Origin: a virus
DNA length: 23,670 nt
Direction: 5' to 3' (one strand)
Virus record (IMG/VR): IMGVR_UViG_3300048582_000022
Span: 1 to 23,670 of that record
A program made the translations under genes and the position numbers. Of the stretch, positions 13,727 through 21,851 are shown piece by piece. How positions within the stretch are numbered: position 1 is the stretch's first letter; each line of letters begins with the position of its first letter. The notes below the pieces were generated by a model. That model searched no databases, had not been told where the DNA came from, and worked only from the letters and a program-made list of their open reading frames with translations.

Positions 13727-15090
13727 CAAATCACCGTCACGTCAACTTCTGCCAATAGCGGCACGTCCACCGCCGCCGATTGCGATAGTTCCATGGTGGC
13801 CTTGCGGAATTGCCCCAACTCACGCCAGACAAGCCGCGTGTCGTAATGCCCCGGCCCGCCAACGCCACGATCCTTGCCGGGGCCAAACTCGATCCCGTCG
13901 CGCGACGTGCGCAGCGTGACCTTGGCCTCTGTGAGATCCCCGTCGCCCTGAATGTCCACGCCAAGGCGCGGGAACGCCTCTACACTGGCAATCCGCACCC
14001 GGCGCAGTGGCTCCAGCGTCCGCGAGATGTAGCGCCGCACCAGAGGCTCGTCGAAGTCAAGGCAGGCGTCTTGCAACTTGACAATCTTGCCGCTGCCCGT
14101 GCCGACAATCCAGGTGTTGTCCAACTCCACACTGGCCCGTGCATCCCATGGGCCGCCGCTTTGAGACCGTTCGTGCCATTCGCCGGTTGCCGTGTCATAG
14201 CACCACGCCGGGGTGTCCCTGAACGCAAGGCAGATGAAGCCATGCCCGCGCTGTTCATAGTAGAACATGCTTTGCGGCTGGAAGCGGTCGATCGCCACTT
14301 CAAGCGGCGGCGTTGAAATCGGCCCGATGCCCGCCGCATACACCCGCCCATCCGTCGCCACATAGGCAAAGCCGTTGGGGTAGGTCGTGATCAGCCGATA
14401 TGCCGCAAGGCCCGGCTCTTGCATCGCGCCGCCGATCCGCTGGAAGGCATCCGGGCCAGCCGATCCCGACACGGCCCATTGTTCAAAACCGCTCGGCTTG
14501 AAGATGTAGAGCGAGTCCTTGAAGGCGATGATCCGGGTAATCGCTTCCGGCGTGATTTCCGCAGATGCGAAGTCAAGGCCGTCGAAGGTCGTCGGGTCCG
14601 CAAGGTTTGACCACGCGAATTGCCGGTCATTGAACTGCGAGACCACCGTATAACCGCCAAGGACGGCAACAGACGCAGGTTCCGTTACCGCGCCAGTCCC
14701 AGCCCCCGATGTGAGGTTGACCAGCGTAGAGCCGTTCCAGTGCCAATACTGGCGGTTTGCCACCACCACGACAAGGCCGGTGCTGCCCGCAATGCCGCAA
14801 AGCTCATCCTCTGCGCCCAAGTCATCGATCAGCAAGACAACGCCGGTCGGGGTGATGCGGTAGAAGCTATCCGCAATCACCGCGAAGATATTGCCGTTGG
14901 CAACCGCCAGCGCCCGCATGAATGACCGGTCAATGTCGACAAATTCCTTCATGCCCGGCACGGCCCGTAGCACCGCACCAGACCGGCCACCGGGCACCAT
15001 CGGCTCACGATAGCCGTTGATCAGCCGCGACGGGTTGCCCGCCGGGTTGTCAGCGTCCCGTGCGGTCTGGCCGGTGAATTCCAGCTTCAT
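13726..15090 (-). CDS. Tail hub / packaged-DNA stabilisation protein (P22 gp10-like)
   Basis: A 454-residue protein, near the size of P22 gp10 (472), directly after a gp4-like gene as in P22. It would sit under the portal and gp4 ring and close the DNA exit channel. Sequence features fit a propeller-like beta protein: repeated short strands with AVLGGYTVVSQFNDRQFAWS (about 142-161) and then LADPTTFDGLDFASAE. KDSLYIFKPSGFEQWAVSGS lies near 192-211, followed by FQRIGGAMQEPG, and a WCYDTATGEWHERS block lies near 294-307. These are recognisable in phage stabilisation proteins. The N terminus opens with NPAGNPSRLINGYREP, typical of this family. Its ATG overlaps the upstream stop as TGATG. Confidence 0.85.
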   Translation of the reverse strand: MKLEFTGQTARDADNPAGNPSRLINGYREPMVPGGRSGAVLRAVPGMKEFVDIDRSFMRALAVANGNIFAVIADSFYRITPTGVVLLIDDLGAEDELCGIAGSTGLVVVVANRQYWHWNGSTLVNLTSGAGTGAVTEPASVAVLGGYTVVSQFNDRQFAWSNLADPTTFDGLDFASAEITPEAITRIIAFKDSLYIFKPSGFEQWAVSGSAGPDAFQRIGGAMQEPGLAAYRLITTYPNGFAYVATDGRVYAAGIGPISTPPLEVAIDRFQPQSMFYYEQRGHGFICLAFRDTPAWCYDTATGEWHERSQSGGPWDARASVELDNTWIVGTGSGKIVKLQDACLDFDEPLVRRYISRTLEPLRRVRIASVEAFPRLGVDIQGDGDLTEAKVTLRTSRDGIEFGPGKDRGVGGPGHYDTRLVWRELGQFRKATMELSQSAAVDVPLLAEVDVTVI

Positions 15091-15464
15091 CAGAAGCGCC
15101 CACCGCGCCGGTAGTAGGGCCGCCGCAACGCCCGGTCCAGCTTGGCGTCGGGAATGATCAGGTAAGCCGCAGCGAGACCACGCTTGAACGCGCTGTCATC
15201 AAAGCCGGGCTGCGAATAGTTGGGCGACAGGCGGCTTGCCAGCATGTAGACAAGCCCCTCGTGAAACTCTGGCAGCATGTCGAACTGGTCCGGCAATTCG
15301 GCCTCGTTCCATGCCACGTCGATGCCTTCAAGGGCTAGGGCGCTCATCATCATGTTCAGCGCAAACATGCCCTCGGCGGCTTGGTCAGCCGTCATTGGCT
15401 CGTCGGACGCCACCACGCCAATCTTGCGAAAGGCCGCTTGGACAATATCCCGGCAAGTTGCCAT
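15090..15464 (-). CDS. Head-completion / tail accessory factor (P22 gp4-like)
   Basis: A 124-residue mostly helical protein. P22 gp4 is longer (166). The N terminus (CRDIVQAAFRKIGVVASDEPMTADQAAEGMFALNMMM) matches the usual pattern of the family: a helix, an IGV turn, a Thr/Glu-rich loop and a second helix. EGLVYMLASRLSPNYSQP follows at about 69-86. Twelve copies would bind the portal and recruit the tail hub. GAGGTG upstream of the ATG at 15464 supports the start. The gene is separated from the coat gene by 53 bases containing a strong hairpin, the largest gap between structural genes. The stop overlaps the gp10-like start by one base. Confidence 0.83.
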   Translation of the reverse strand: MATCRDIVQAAFRKIGVVASDEPMTADQAAEGMFALNMMMSALALEGIDVAWNEAELPDQFDMLPEFHEGLVYMLASRLSPNYSQPGFDDSAFKRGLAAAYLIIPDAKLDRALRRPYYRRGGRF

Positions 15465-15486
15465 GGCGTCACCTCGTCAAAGGGCA

Positions 15487-15509
15487 GGGGCGGCCATGAC
15501 AGCCGCCCC
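15487..15509 (-). other. Strong hairpin between coat and gp4-like genes
   Basis: Perfect 8-bp inverted repeat (GGGGCGGC / GCCGCCCC) with a 7-base loop, in the 53-base gap after the coat stop on the minus strand. The downstream bases (TGCCCTTTGA) do not form a clean T-run. This suggests a partial attenuator or an mRNA 3'-end stabiliser after the highly expressed coat gene rather than a full terminator. Confidence 0.5.
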
Positions 15510-15517
15510 CGTTGTCA

Positions 15518-16753
15518 TCAGCCAGCCAGACGGCAGGCCAGATCGGGGTAGATCGCCTTGACGCCGTAGAGGATGTCCAGGCGGATCCGGTCGCTGTCGG
15601 TCGTGAAGTCGTAATCCTTGATCACGCGCATCGACAGGCCGTTGTAGCTTTCGCGGGCCTTGAAGCTGGCACCGTCCGGCATGTCCAGCGGGCAAGTCAC
15701 CAGCGCAAAGGCGTTCTTGTGGAAGCCGATGTTGACCGGGAATTGCGCGTTGGCCGAACCGACGAAGGTGATCGCCGCGTTGTCCGCAGGGGCCGCCGAA
15801 ACGGTCTGCTGCGGGCCAGAGACGATGATCGCAGGCGAGATCGTCAGGGTCAGGTTGCCCGATGCGTCGGACGACCCGTTGTTCAGAACGGTGAACTGCT
15901 GCAAGTAGGGCATGACCTGCTTTGCACCAGTGCGCGGGACCGGGTTGACCGCGAACACGCCCGCAATGGTGAACACGTCACCAGCGCGAACACGCAGCGC
16001 AGCGGCGGCGGTCCAGCCGTCCGTCACCAGCGTCTGCGACCAGTTGTTGCCAACGGCGTTGGCATAGGTCACAGCCTGCGCGCCGCCGTTGACCAGCGGG
16101 GTGCCGCCCAGCGGGCCGACAGTGTGCGTGGCGATGTTCTGCGTCGAGTAGGTGTCGAAGGTCGCCACACGGCCCATGAGGGCTTCCTCGTAGGCGGTCT
16201 TCTTCACCACGCCAGCGCCTTCCAGCACCATCTGGTTGCCCGCGACGGCATAGCGGCCAGCGGGGTTCAGCACCATGGAACGGTTGGACGAGTCCACCGC
16301 CATTTCGTCAAGACGCTGGGCCGCCGCCGCAATCGCTGCGTAGTTGGCCGGGGTCGTGCCGATAGTGCCGACCTGGTTCCAGACAGACGAATAGAGGTTG
16401 GCAATCGACACGTCCACATCGTTTGCCAGCGCGATAGCGGCGGGCTTGATGTAGCGTTCCGAATACTCCTCAATCGAAAGCGTCAGGTCCTGGGTGTTGA
16501 ACTCCCATGCGACGTGCTTGCGCTGGTCGATGGTGATGTTCGTGGTCTTTTCTTCAACGTCTTGCAGGACGGCGGTCGCGCCGTTGGTGACGTTGAACTT
16601 GACCGGGCGACGGATCGCCACGGACGAACCTTGGCCGCCGGTGAATTCCTTCTTGTATTCACGGTGGACGCGGTTGGCGAGAACAAGGTTGTTCTCAAGC
16701 TGCATAAGCGCCTCTTTGGCGATCATGCTCGGGGTGACAAGAGTGTTAGGCAT
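15518..16753 (-). CDS. Major capsid (coat) protein, P22 gp5-like
   Basis: A 411-residue protein, close to P22 coat (430). The order after portal and scaffold and before gp4 matches P22. The N terminus (TPSMIAKEALMQLENNLVLANRVHREY) is the helical arm. RKHVAWEFNTQDLTLSIEEYSERYIKPA near 79-106 is characteristic of P22-type coats, and the C-terminal part (PDGASFKARESYNGLSMRVIKDYD then DILYGVKAIYP) closes the HK97-like core. A middle region (about 190-330) rich in Thr, Val and Asn is compatible with an inserted domain. AAGGAG nine bases before the ATG at 16753 is strong, as expected for the most abundant virion protein. This is a key gene for classifying the phage. Confidence 0.93.
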   Translation of the reverse strand: MPNTLVTPSMIAKEALMQLENNLVLANRVHREYKKEFTGGQGSSVAIRRPVKFNVTNGATAVLQDVEEKTTNITIDQRKHVAWEFNTQDLTLSIEEYSERYIKPAAIALANDVDVSIANLYSSVWNQVGTIGTTPANYAAIAAAAQRLDEMAVDSSNRSMVLNPAGRYAVAGNQMVLEGAGVVKKTAYEEALMGRVATFDTYSTQNIATHTVGPLGGTPLVNGGAQAVTYANAVGNNWSQTLVTDGWTAAAALRVRAGDVFTIAGVFAVNPVPRTGAKQVMPYLQQFTVLNNGSSDASGNLTLTISPAIIVSGPQQTVSAAPADNAAITFVGSANAQFPVNIGFHKNAFALVTCPLDMPDGASFKARESYNGLSMRVIKDYDFTTDSDRIRLDILYGVKAIYPDLACRLAG

Positions 16754-16765
16754 CGGTCAGGCTCC

Positions 16766-17575
16766 TTACCTGATTTTCCCGGCCCGACGCGCTGCGATGT
16801 AGTCTTCCATCGACAGCTTGTCAGCGACCAGAGATGCGCCAGCCCCGCCCCTCACAGGGGTAATCGGCGGCGGCGCGTTGGTTTCGGTTCTCGGCTTGGG
16901 TGCCTGAACGCTGGCCTCAATCCGGCCAATCGCCCTTGCAGCTTCCACCGCGTTCATGCCTGCGATCTGCGCGGCCAACGCGCGGTTCTGACCAAGGAAA
17001 TAGGCAACGTCCGCGCCAACATCTGACGTGGCGATGATCTGCCCCATGGTGGCCGTGATCGGCACATCCTTGGACAGTGCAACCGCCTCGAAGTCGGCAT
17101 AACGCTGCTTTGCTTCCGCGACTTGGGCCGTCCACGACTGCTCGATAACGGCGCGCCCTCTCGCGTCAATTTCCTGAATCTTCGCTTCTGCGGCCTGCGC
17201 CGCTTCGTCGGCCCTGTTCGCTTCTCGCTCCCGATAGCGCTGCTCTGCGCCCCAAATGGCTTTGGCGGCGGCATACTCAATCGGGTCGGGAAAGTCGGAC
17301 TCTTTCGGCGGGGCTTCCTTCTGGCCCGCCTCAAGGATGGCGCGCTTTGCAGCCTTGGCATTCTCAGCCTCGGCCCGCGCCTGTTCAGTCTCGGCCTGCA
17401 ACCGCGCCCGATACGCCTTTTCGCGTTCGCGCCGCTTTGCAGCCTCGCTCTTCTTCTCCTCGGGCTGCTCACCCTCGGCGGCTGGGCTTTCAACCTGGCC
17501 TTCTGTCTGTTCGCCCTCGGGCGCTTCCACGACTTCTGGGCCGACCTCGGGGGTCAGCGCGCTAGTGTCTTCCAT
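16766..17575 (-). CDS. Scaffold protein
   Basis: A 269-residue, highly charged protein between portal and coat. Residues 1-40 are very acidic (EVVEAPEGEQTEGQVESP), and 40-140 form a long Glu/Arg/Ala helix predicted to be a coiled coil. Residues 150-215 are helical, then a Pro-rich linker (NAPPPITPV) is followed by a short basic C-terminal helix (SMEDYIAARRAGKIR). In P22 the C-terminal basic helix-loop-helix of scaffold binds the coat, so this end likely does the same. There are no Cys residues. AGAGGA sits just before the ATG at 17575. It would guide procapsid assembly and leave the head before DNA packaging. Confidence 0.85.
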   Translation of the reverse strand: MEDTSALTPEVGPEVVEAPEGEQTEGQVESPAAEGEQPEEKKSEAAKRREREKAYRARLQAETEQARAEAENAKAAKRAILEAGQKEAPPKESDFPDPIEYAAAKAIWGAEQRYREREANRADEAAQAAEAKIQEIDARGRAVIEQSWTAQVAEAKQRYADFEAVALSKDVPITATMGQIIATSDVGADVAYFLGQNRALAAQIAGMNAVEAARAIGRIEASVQAPKPRTETNAPPPITPVRGGAGASLVADKLSMEDYIAARRAGKIR

Positions 17576-17593
17576 GGTTTCCTCTGGGTTTGG

Positions 17594-19549
17594 TTACATC
17601 ACCCGTGGCGACTGCATCAGCGCAGCCGCAACAGCCTGTTCCACGCTGGTTTCCACCAGCGCCTTGATGTCGCCTTGCATGGCGGCAACTTCGATCTGCG
17701 CCTTCTGCGCCTCGGCCTGCGCCTTCATGGCTTCAGCCTCAGCCTTGGCCGCCTTGGCCTCGGCTTCGCGCATTTCCAGCGCCTGTGCGGCCTGCTGCGC
17801 CTGCATTTGCATCTGCTGCTCTCGCATCTGCGCTTGCTTGGCCTGCATCTGTTCCGGCGTCATTTCCTCTTCGTCTTCCTCGGCAATGCCGGGCGGAAGC
17901 ATCTTGCGCAGACGTTCGGCGGCCCGATCCGCGTCGGTCCATTCCAGCGTCTTGGCGTAAAGATCGCCCAACAGCGGGGCCGCCGCAGGGTAAGCCCGGA
18001 AGAACTCCTCCATGCCCGCCCGCGTCTCTTCGCGCTTGGACGAATAGGATGGGCCAACCGCGACACGGACCTCATACTTGCCGATCGACAGGTCATTCAC
18101 TGGCATGATCCCGTCTTGGCTGATCATCATGTCGTTGATGGTTTCCATCTTCTCCTGGCCGTCTTCGCCAAGAACGCGAACCACCCGCCGCGCGTCGTAA
18201 ATGCGCGGGATCATGTCCACCAGGATCGCACCAGTATGCGACACGGCCTTGACCATGTTGTCGGAATAGATCGACGTTGCGTTTTGGCTTTCCTCTTTGC
18301 GCGCGAGGATGGCCCGCCCAGAGGTCTCGTTTGACCGTGCGCCAAGGCTGGCGTCATAAATGCCGGTCGTGCGCTTGATGTCCTCTGCCGATACCTGGAT
18401 TTCGGTCATCAGGGCTTGGGACGCAATCGGTGGGCTGACACGCTGCGGTGCGCCACCGGCTGCGGGGTCGGGGTTATACGGCAGATAGGCGCGGTTCTTG
18501 TGGCCCGCATCCGCCCAAATCTCCTCAAGCCCGGCAATCTGCGTGGTCGAGACCATGTAAGGCGCTTTGGGCTGCAACGCCGTGACCTCGGCCTGCGTCG
18601 ACCGGGCGTAATTGTAAAGCCGCTGCGGATCCTTCGCAAAGCGGATCACGCTGCTGCGATAGGTCTCCTCGCCAAGGTGCCATTCCTCGCCCGTGACAGC
18701 CACAATCGGGATGTAGCGGCAAGGGAAGTCCATCGGGCCTTCAAGCACGTCATGCGCGCTGATCTTGGCCCATTTGACCTTTGGCTCGCGGACACTGCGC
18801 TTCTTGGCGATCTGGAAGCCCTTGGGAAACGGCCCCTTGATCACCTGCCCGGAAGGCAACAGCCCAATCTCGTATTCGTCGTGGTCAATCCAGAAGTATT
18901 CCGCGACAACCACCTTCTCAGCCGATCCCCATTGTTCGATATGTGGAATTCGGTGATCGCTGGTCACATCAGCCGGGCGCGCGTTGGGGTAAAGCCGGGT
19001 GAACTCTTCCTTCGCAATCTCCTCCACGACAAAGGCATAGCGCGCGTCCTTGCGGGTCGGATGCTTGGCGAAGGGGTCGAAGAACACCGAAAACGGGTTG
19101 TAAATCCGTTCGATCAGGGCTTCCTGGTCAAAGCTGGTGCCGTCGCAGTAGTCCGTCCGCACACGCCAGTAGCCAATGGATGACGCCGCCGCTTGCTCCG
19201 TCGCGGCCTCATATACGCTGCTGGCGTCGCATTTGTTCTCAATATGCCGGATCATGCCTTCGATGATCGCAGCCACGTCCTTGTTGGCCGCACTGTCAGC
19301 CGGTGCCACGCGGATTGCCGGGTTGAGGGATCTGATCTGGCCCGTCACCTGCCGCACGTTCTGCGCCATGATGTTGACCGTAAGGCATGGGCGCGCGTCG
19401 GCCTCACGCTCTTGGCGCTCTTCGTCTTCCCACTGGTCGCCCACGACGAAACGCAGGTCATCCTCGGCACGTTCCCGGTGGATTTGATCGGCGGAATACG
19501 CCTCATCCATCCGCTGGCGGGCCTGGCTGATGATCTCGTCAGGTTTCAC
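17594..19549 (-). CDS. Portal protein, P22-type
   Basis: A 651-residue protein forming the dodecameric DNA gate. I prefer GTG 19549 as start: it overlaps the terL stop as GTGA, and AGGG lies just upstream. A GTG three codons earlier (19558) is also possible, while longer forms would run far into terL. Recognisable P22-type portal blocks are RERAEDDLRFVVGDQW near 25-40, PCLTVNIMAQNVRQVTGQIR then NPAIRVAPAD near 54-83, NPFSVFFDP, KTLEWTD and the block ILVDMIPRIYDARRVVRVLG near 462-481. The C-terminal 100 residues are a Gln/Met/Ala/Glu helix, likely the barrel that in P22 extends into the head. It is slightly shorter than P22 gp1 (725). Confidence 0.92.
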   Translation of the reverse strand: MKPDEIISQARQRMDEAYSADQIHRERAEDDLRFVVGDQWEDEERQEREADARPCLTVNIMAQNVRQVTGQIRSLNPAIRVAPADSAANKDVAAIIEGMIRHIENKCDASSVYEAATEQAAASSIGYWRVRTDYCDGTSFDQEALIERIYNPFSVFFDPFAKHPTRKDARYAFVVEEIAKEEFTRLYPNARPADVTSDHRIPHIEQWGSAEKVVVAEYFWIDHDEYEIGLLPSGQVIKGPFPKGFQIAKKRSVREPKVKWAKISAHDVLEGPMDFPCRYIPIVAVTGEEWHLGEETYRSSVIRFAKDPQRLYNYARSTQAEVTALQPKAPYMVSTTQIAGLEEIWADAGHKNRAYLPYNPDPAAGGAPQRVSPPIASQALMTEIQVSAEDIKRTTGIYDASLGARSNETSGRAILARKEESQNATSIYSDNMVKAVSHTGAILVDMIPRIYDARRVVRVLGEDGQEKMETINDMMISQDGIMPVNDLSIGKYEVRVAVGPSYSSKREETRAGMEEFFRAYPAAAPLLGDLYAKTLEWTDADRAAERLRKMLPPGIAEEDEEEMTPEQMQAKQAQMREQQMQMQAQQAAQALEMREAEAKAAKAEAEAMKAQAEAQKAQIEVAAMQGDIKALVETSVEQAVAAALMQSPRVM

Positions 19550-20850
19550 TTCATCCACCCTTTGCCCGGCTTGATCGCATACCGGCTGGCGTCCACTTGG
19601 CGCTCGGTCATGCCGGGGAATAGTTCGGTCATTGCCCACACCAGCGCGTCCACGCGGTCGGGGCTGCCCGTTCCTTCAAAGCCTGCGGTCGTCATCTGCG
19701 TCATTTGGTTTTCAAGCGCCGGGAACGATCCCACATGCGCAACCCGGCCCTGCTCATACAGCGAGGCGATAGGCTCGGCCCTGACATGCTTGCCACGGCT
19801 GGCCCTGACTTCCTTGATCTTCACGTTCGGGTCGATGGTGCGGATCGTATGCGCCACCATGTCCCCGCCTTGGTTGACCTCGACCACAATCGCGTCCGCG
19901 CCCCAGCTGCGGTAAAGGCTCACCGCGCGCTTGGCCCACTCATTCGGGCTGCCGCTGATGCTGGCATCCTCAAGGACGATCCCGCGCTGGTCAGACAGGC
20001 CCGCGACGATAATCCCGTGTTCGTCGCTGCTTTCCGTCGCCGTGACCGCCGGGTCTACCGCAACCACGATCCGCCCCATCTGCGGGGCTTCCCTTAGCCG
20101 GTAAGCGTCCAGCGTGCCGATCGACCAAAGCGCGCCGGGAAGATCGCCAAGGATTTCCGCCTCAAGTTCCTGTCGGCCTAGCCGGGTGCCTTCGTATTTC
20201 GCCTTGAGCATCGCCAAGGCTGACGGGGCCAAGTTGGCCGCGTTGTCAAAAGTGCTGCCCCGCGTCACCTTGGTTGTCGAAGACCCGACAAGCGACTTCA
20301 CCAGCGGCGTAGGCTTTGGCGTGGTGGTCACAACCACTTGCGGATGCTGCCCAAGCCGCAAGCCGAACATCAGCTGATCCCAAGCCTCGGGATAACGCCA
20401 GGCGGCCAATTCGTCGGCCCATGCCCGGTTGTGCTGCGGCCCGCGAAGGCGCTCAGGCTCATCCGCAGAGAATGTCTTGTATCGCGTCCCGTTGGTCAGG
20501 ATCAACTCACCGAGGCTGCGGTTCCACGTCTGCACGGCTTCACGGGGAAGCACGTTCAGCAAGCCGCTATCGCCTTCAATGCAGGTGTCCCGCGCGTCTG
20601 CGCTGGTGGGTGCCACAACGGCAATGCGCCAGCCCGGATTGGCTAGGCCAGCCCATGCCACGTCCTCTGCGCCGGTGCGGGTCTTGCCCCATCCACGGCC
20701 CGCAAGGATCAGCCAAGTTGACCAGTCGCCGTCTGGCGTAATCTGGTCAGGCCGGGCTGTCTGCTTCCACTTCACCCGCGCCAGTATCGCGGCCTGCTGG
20801 TGCGGCTCCATTGCCGCCCATAGCTGCGATGAAGGTTGCAAAAGCGTCAT
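19546..20850 (-). CDS. terL: Terminase large subunit (TerL)
   Basis: A 434-residue packaging motor. The ATPase domain has a Walker A GRGWGKT at 51-57 and a Walker B-like AWADE at 143-147, with Asp146 and Glu147. A TTTPKP coupling motif lies at 175-180. The nuclease domain shows the RNase-H-like acidic residues Asp266 (VVAVDPAVT), Glu324 (VVEVNQGGD) and Asp401 (DRVDALVW). It would cut and translocate concatemeric DNA into the procapsid through the portal. The ATG at 20850 lies 104 bases inside terS. A second Met at codon 14 (20811) would still overlap. The stop overlaps the portal GTG start. Confidence 0.95.
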   Translation of the reverse strand: MTLLQPSSQLWAAMEPHQQAAILARVKWKQTARPDQITPDGDWSTWLILAGRGWGKTRTGAEDVAWAGLANPGWRIAVVAPTSADARDTCIEGDSGLLNVLPREAVQTWNRSLGELILTNGTRYKTFSADEPERLRGPQHNRAWADELAAWRYPEAWDQLMFGLRLGQHPQVVVTTTPKPTPLVKSLVGSSTTKVTRGSTFDNAANLAPSALAMLKAKYEGTRLGRQELEAEILGDLPGALWSIGTLDAYRLREAPQMGRIVVAVDPAVTATESSDEHGIIVAGLSDQRGIVLEDASISGSPNEWAKRAVSLYRSWGADAIVVEVNQGGDMVAHTIRTIDPNVKIKEVRASRGKHVRAEPIASLYEQGRVAHVGSFPALENQMTQMTTAGFEGTGSPDRVDALVWAMTELFPGMTERQVDASRYAIKPGKGWMK

Positions 20851-21100
20851 CCGCGCTCACTTTGTGCAGGTGTTCGCCATTTTCCCCCGCGCCGGAAAGC
20901 GCGACAGATGACAGATCGGGTAGCGACTTGCGCAGAAGGATTTCGATTGCCTTCAAGCGCGCGCTATCAATTTCAATGGGTTGGTCGGTTTTGGGGTCTG
21001 TGCCGCCTAAGGCAAAGTCTTGCAAGCGATTTACAAGCTGACTGGTTTTGATCTTGAGGCGCACATCGGCCTGATGCGCGGCGTTTAGTCTGGCTGCCAT
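20747..21100 (-). CDS. terS: Terminase small subunit (TerS)
   Basis: A 117-residue protein directly upstream of terL. Residues 10-60 carry the pattern QADVRLKIKTSQLVNRLQDF and ARLKAIEILLRKSLPDLSSV, which I recognise from small terminases of other podo- and siphophages. The rest is an acidic or flexible tail. It would bind the packaging site and regulate TerL. The start is the ATG at 21100; upstream codons in frame include no start after the previous gene's stop. The Shine-Dalgarno match is weak. A small hairpin (21112-21131) separates an AAGAGG from the ATG. It overlaps terL by 104 bases. Confidence 0.82.
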   Translation of the reverse strand: MAARLNAAHQADVRLKIKTSQLVNRLQDFALGGTDPKTDQPIEIDSARLKAIEILLRKSLPDLSSVALSGAGENGEHLHKVSADDAFATFIAAMGGNGAAPAGRDTGAGEVEADSPA

Positions 21101-21111
21101 GTTCGCTTGAT

Positions 21112-21131
21112 CACGGCGCGCGGGGGCCGTG
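21112..21131 (-). other. Hairpin in the terS leader
   Basis: Inverted repeat CACGGC / GCCGTG with an 8-base loop in the 46-base gap before terS. On the minus strand AAGAGG lies just before it and the ATG 11 bases after it. Folding would therefore bring the ribosome site to a more usual distance. The effect is a suggestion only. Confidence 0.3.
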
Positions 21132-21146
21132 CCTCTTGCTGTGGGA

Positions 21147-21536
21147 TCAGTCCTGCTTGGGTGCCATGCCGTAGAAGGACAGCACGGCGTCAAGTTCCTG
21201 CTTGGCCTCGGTGAAGTCGATGCCATCAGCCCGCGCGGCCTTCATGACATCGCGGCCCTTGGTGATGAACGGCTCAAGCTGCCTTCGCATGTCGTCGAGG
21301 TTGGCTTGCTGCACTGTGTCGCCTCTTGCTTGGCGGTGAGGCGAAAAGGCTGACATGGCCCTCTGTTGTGCATCAGAGACCCGCTTCAAGCGCGCAAAGA
21401 AAACCTCTGGCGTGATCGGCGTCAACTTAGCCCACCTCCCGAACACGCGGACGAAGTGCTGGCCTTCTTCATGCTTGAATGTCGCGGATCGCTCCGTGGC
21501 AAAGCGGCCTGACGAGTCACGGTAGGTTGTCAGCAC
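21147..21536 (-). CDS. Hypothetical protein upstream of terS
   Basis: A 129-residue protein starting at GTG 21536, the first usable start, overlapping the stop of a 14-residue ORF (GTGCTGA). AAGG lies about 12 bases upstream. The N terminus (MLTTYRDSSGRFATERSATF) is polar. FKHEEGQHFVRVFGRWAKLTPITPEVF may form strands, and the C-terminal half (about 45-129) is helical and mixed-charge, ending FYGMAPKQD. No catalytic or membrane motif is seen. It may be a late-region accessory or packaging-associated protein. The family is not recognised. Confidence 0.55.
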   Translation of the reverse strand: MLTTYRDSSGRFATERSATFKHEEGQHFVRVFGRWAKLTPITPEVFFARLKRVSDAQQRAMSAFSPHRQARGDTVQQANLDDMRRQLEPFITKGRDVMKAARADGIDFTEAKQELDAVLSFYGMAPKQD

Positions 21537-21574
21537 TTCTTGCCGCCACCCTTGCGCTTGGTCATCTTCTTCAT
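21530..21574 (-). CDS. 14-residue lysine-rich ORF, possible coupling peptide
   Basis: ATG 21574 begins inside the stop of the preceding gene (ATGA), with GAGGGGG seven bases upstream. The product MKKMTKRKGGGKKC has seven Lys or Arg in its first eleven residues. Its TGA overlaps the GTG start of the next gene (GTGCTGA). It may exist mainly to pass ribosomes from one gene to the next, or it may encode a small basic peptide. It is too short to confirm by coding statistics. Confidence 0.35.
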   Translation of the reverse strand: MKKMTKRKGGGKKC

Positions 21575-21780
21575 GTCCGCCCCCTCTGGATTGCGTTCAG
21601 TCTGGCGCTTGCGGCGCTGTCGCACTTTTCCGACCAGATGTAGCGATGGCGAAAGCCTGCGGGGGCGCTTTGACAGCGCACCAGAAAGCAGGCCACGGCC
21701 CAAAACCCGCGCTCTGCCTGCGGGCTGGCGTCAACGCGCCTGTCCTTGATGATGCGCACGTCCTGAAGGCTGCCCGTCAT
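21571..21780 (-). CDS. First small gene of the presumed late transcript
   Basis: A 69-residue protein from the ATG at 21780, with AGGGGG seven bases upstream. Longer forms would start in the promoter and are rejected. It is basic, with Cys residues near 31, 36 and 53. Motifs include RIIKDRRVDASPQAERGFW and CFLVRCQSAPAGFRHRYIW. A Cys-based fold is possible, but three Cys without regular spacing do not make a zinc site. Its stop overlaps the next tiny ORF as ATGA. As first gene after the promoter it may act early in the late programme. The family is not recognised. Confidence 0.5.
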   Translation of the reverse strand: MTGSLQDVRIIKDRRVDASPQAERGFWAVACFLVRCQSAPAGFRHRYIWSEKCDSAASARLNAIQRGRT

Positions 21781-21802
21781 GCCCGCCCCCTGCAATGCGG
21801 AA

Positions 21803-21830
21803 CGCCCGGCAGGGTTTATCCCTCCGGGCG
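21803..21830 (-). promoter_or_regulatory. Leader hairpin after the late promoter
   Basis: Strong hairpin in the 5' leader of the presumed late mRNA. Arms CGCCCGG / CCGGGCG (7 bp) continue, after one bulged base, into a second stem AGGG / CCCT (4 bp) with a five-base loop. It starts about 16 bases after the predicted transcription start. No T-run follows. It may be an antitermination, pausing or translational-control element. Confidence 0.5.
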
Positions 21831-21851
21831 CAACAACTTCCGATTTTTTCC

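Noticed and set aside
15487-15509. Hairpin as a full intrinsic terminator
   Set aside because: No T-run follows, and essential head and tail genes lie downstream without their own promoter.
15512-17026. Plus-strand open frame of 504 codons
   Set aside because: It is exactly opposite the coat and scaffold genes, has no ribosome site or promoter, and its His/Arg/Gly-rich composition is that of a GC-driven antisense frame.
17123-18334. Plus-strand open frame of 403 codons
   Set aside because: Antisense to the scaffold and portal genes; the Leu/His/Arg bias mirrors the Glu/Gln/Ala helix of those genes on the other strand.
19550-19639. Longer portal start inside terL
   Set aside because: It would overlap terL by about 90 bases with an Arg/Pro-rich stretch unlike portal N termini. 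GTG 19549 overlaps the stop as GTGA.
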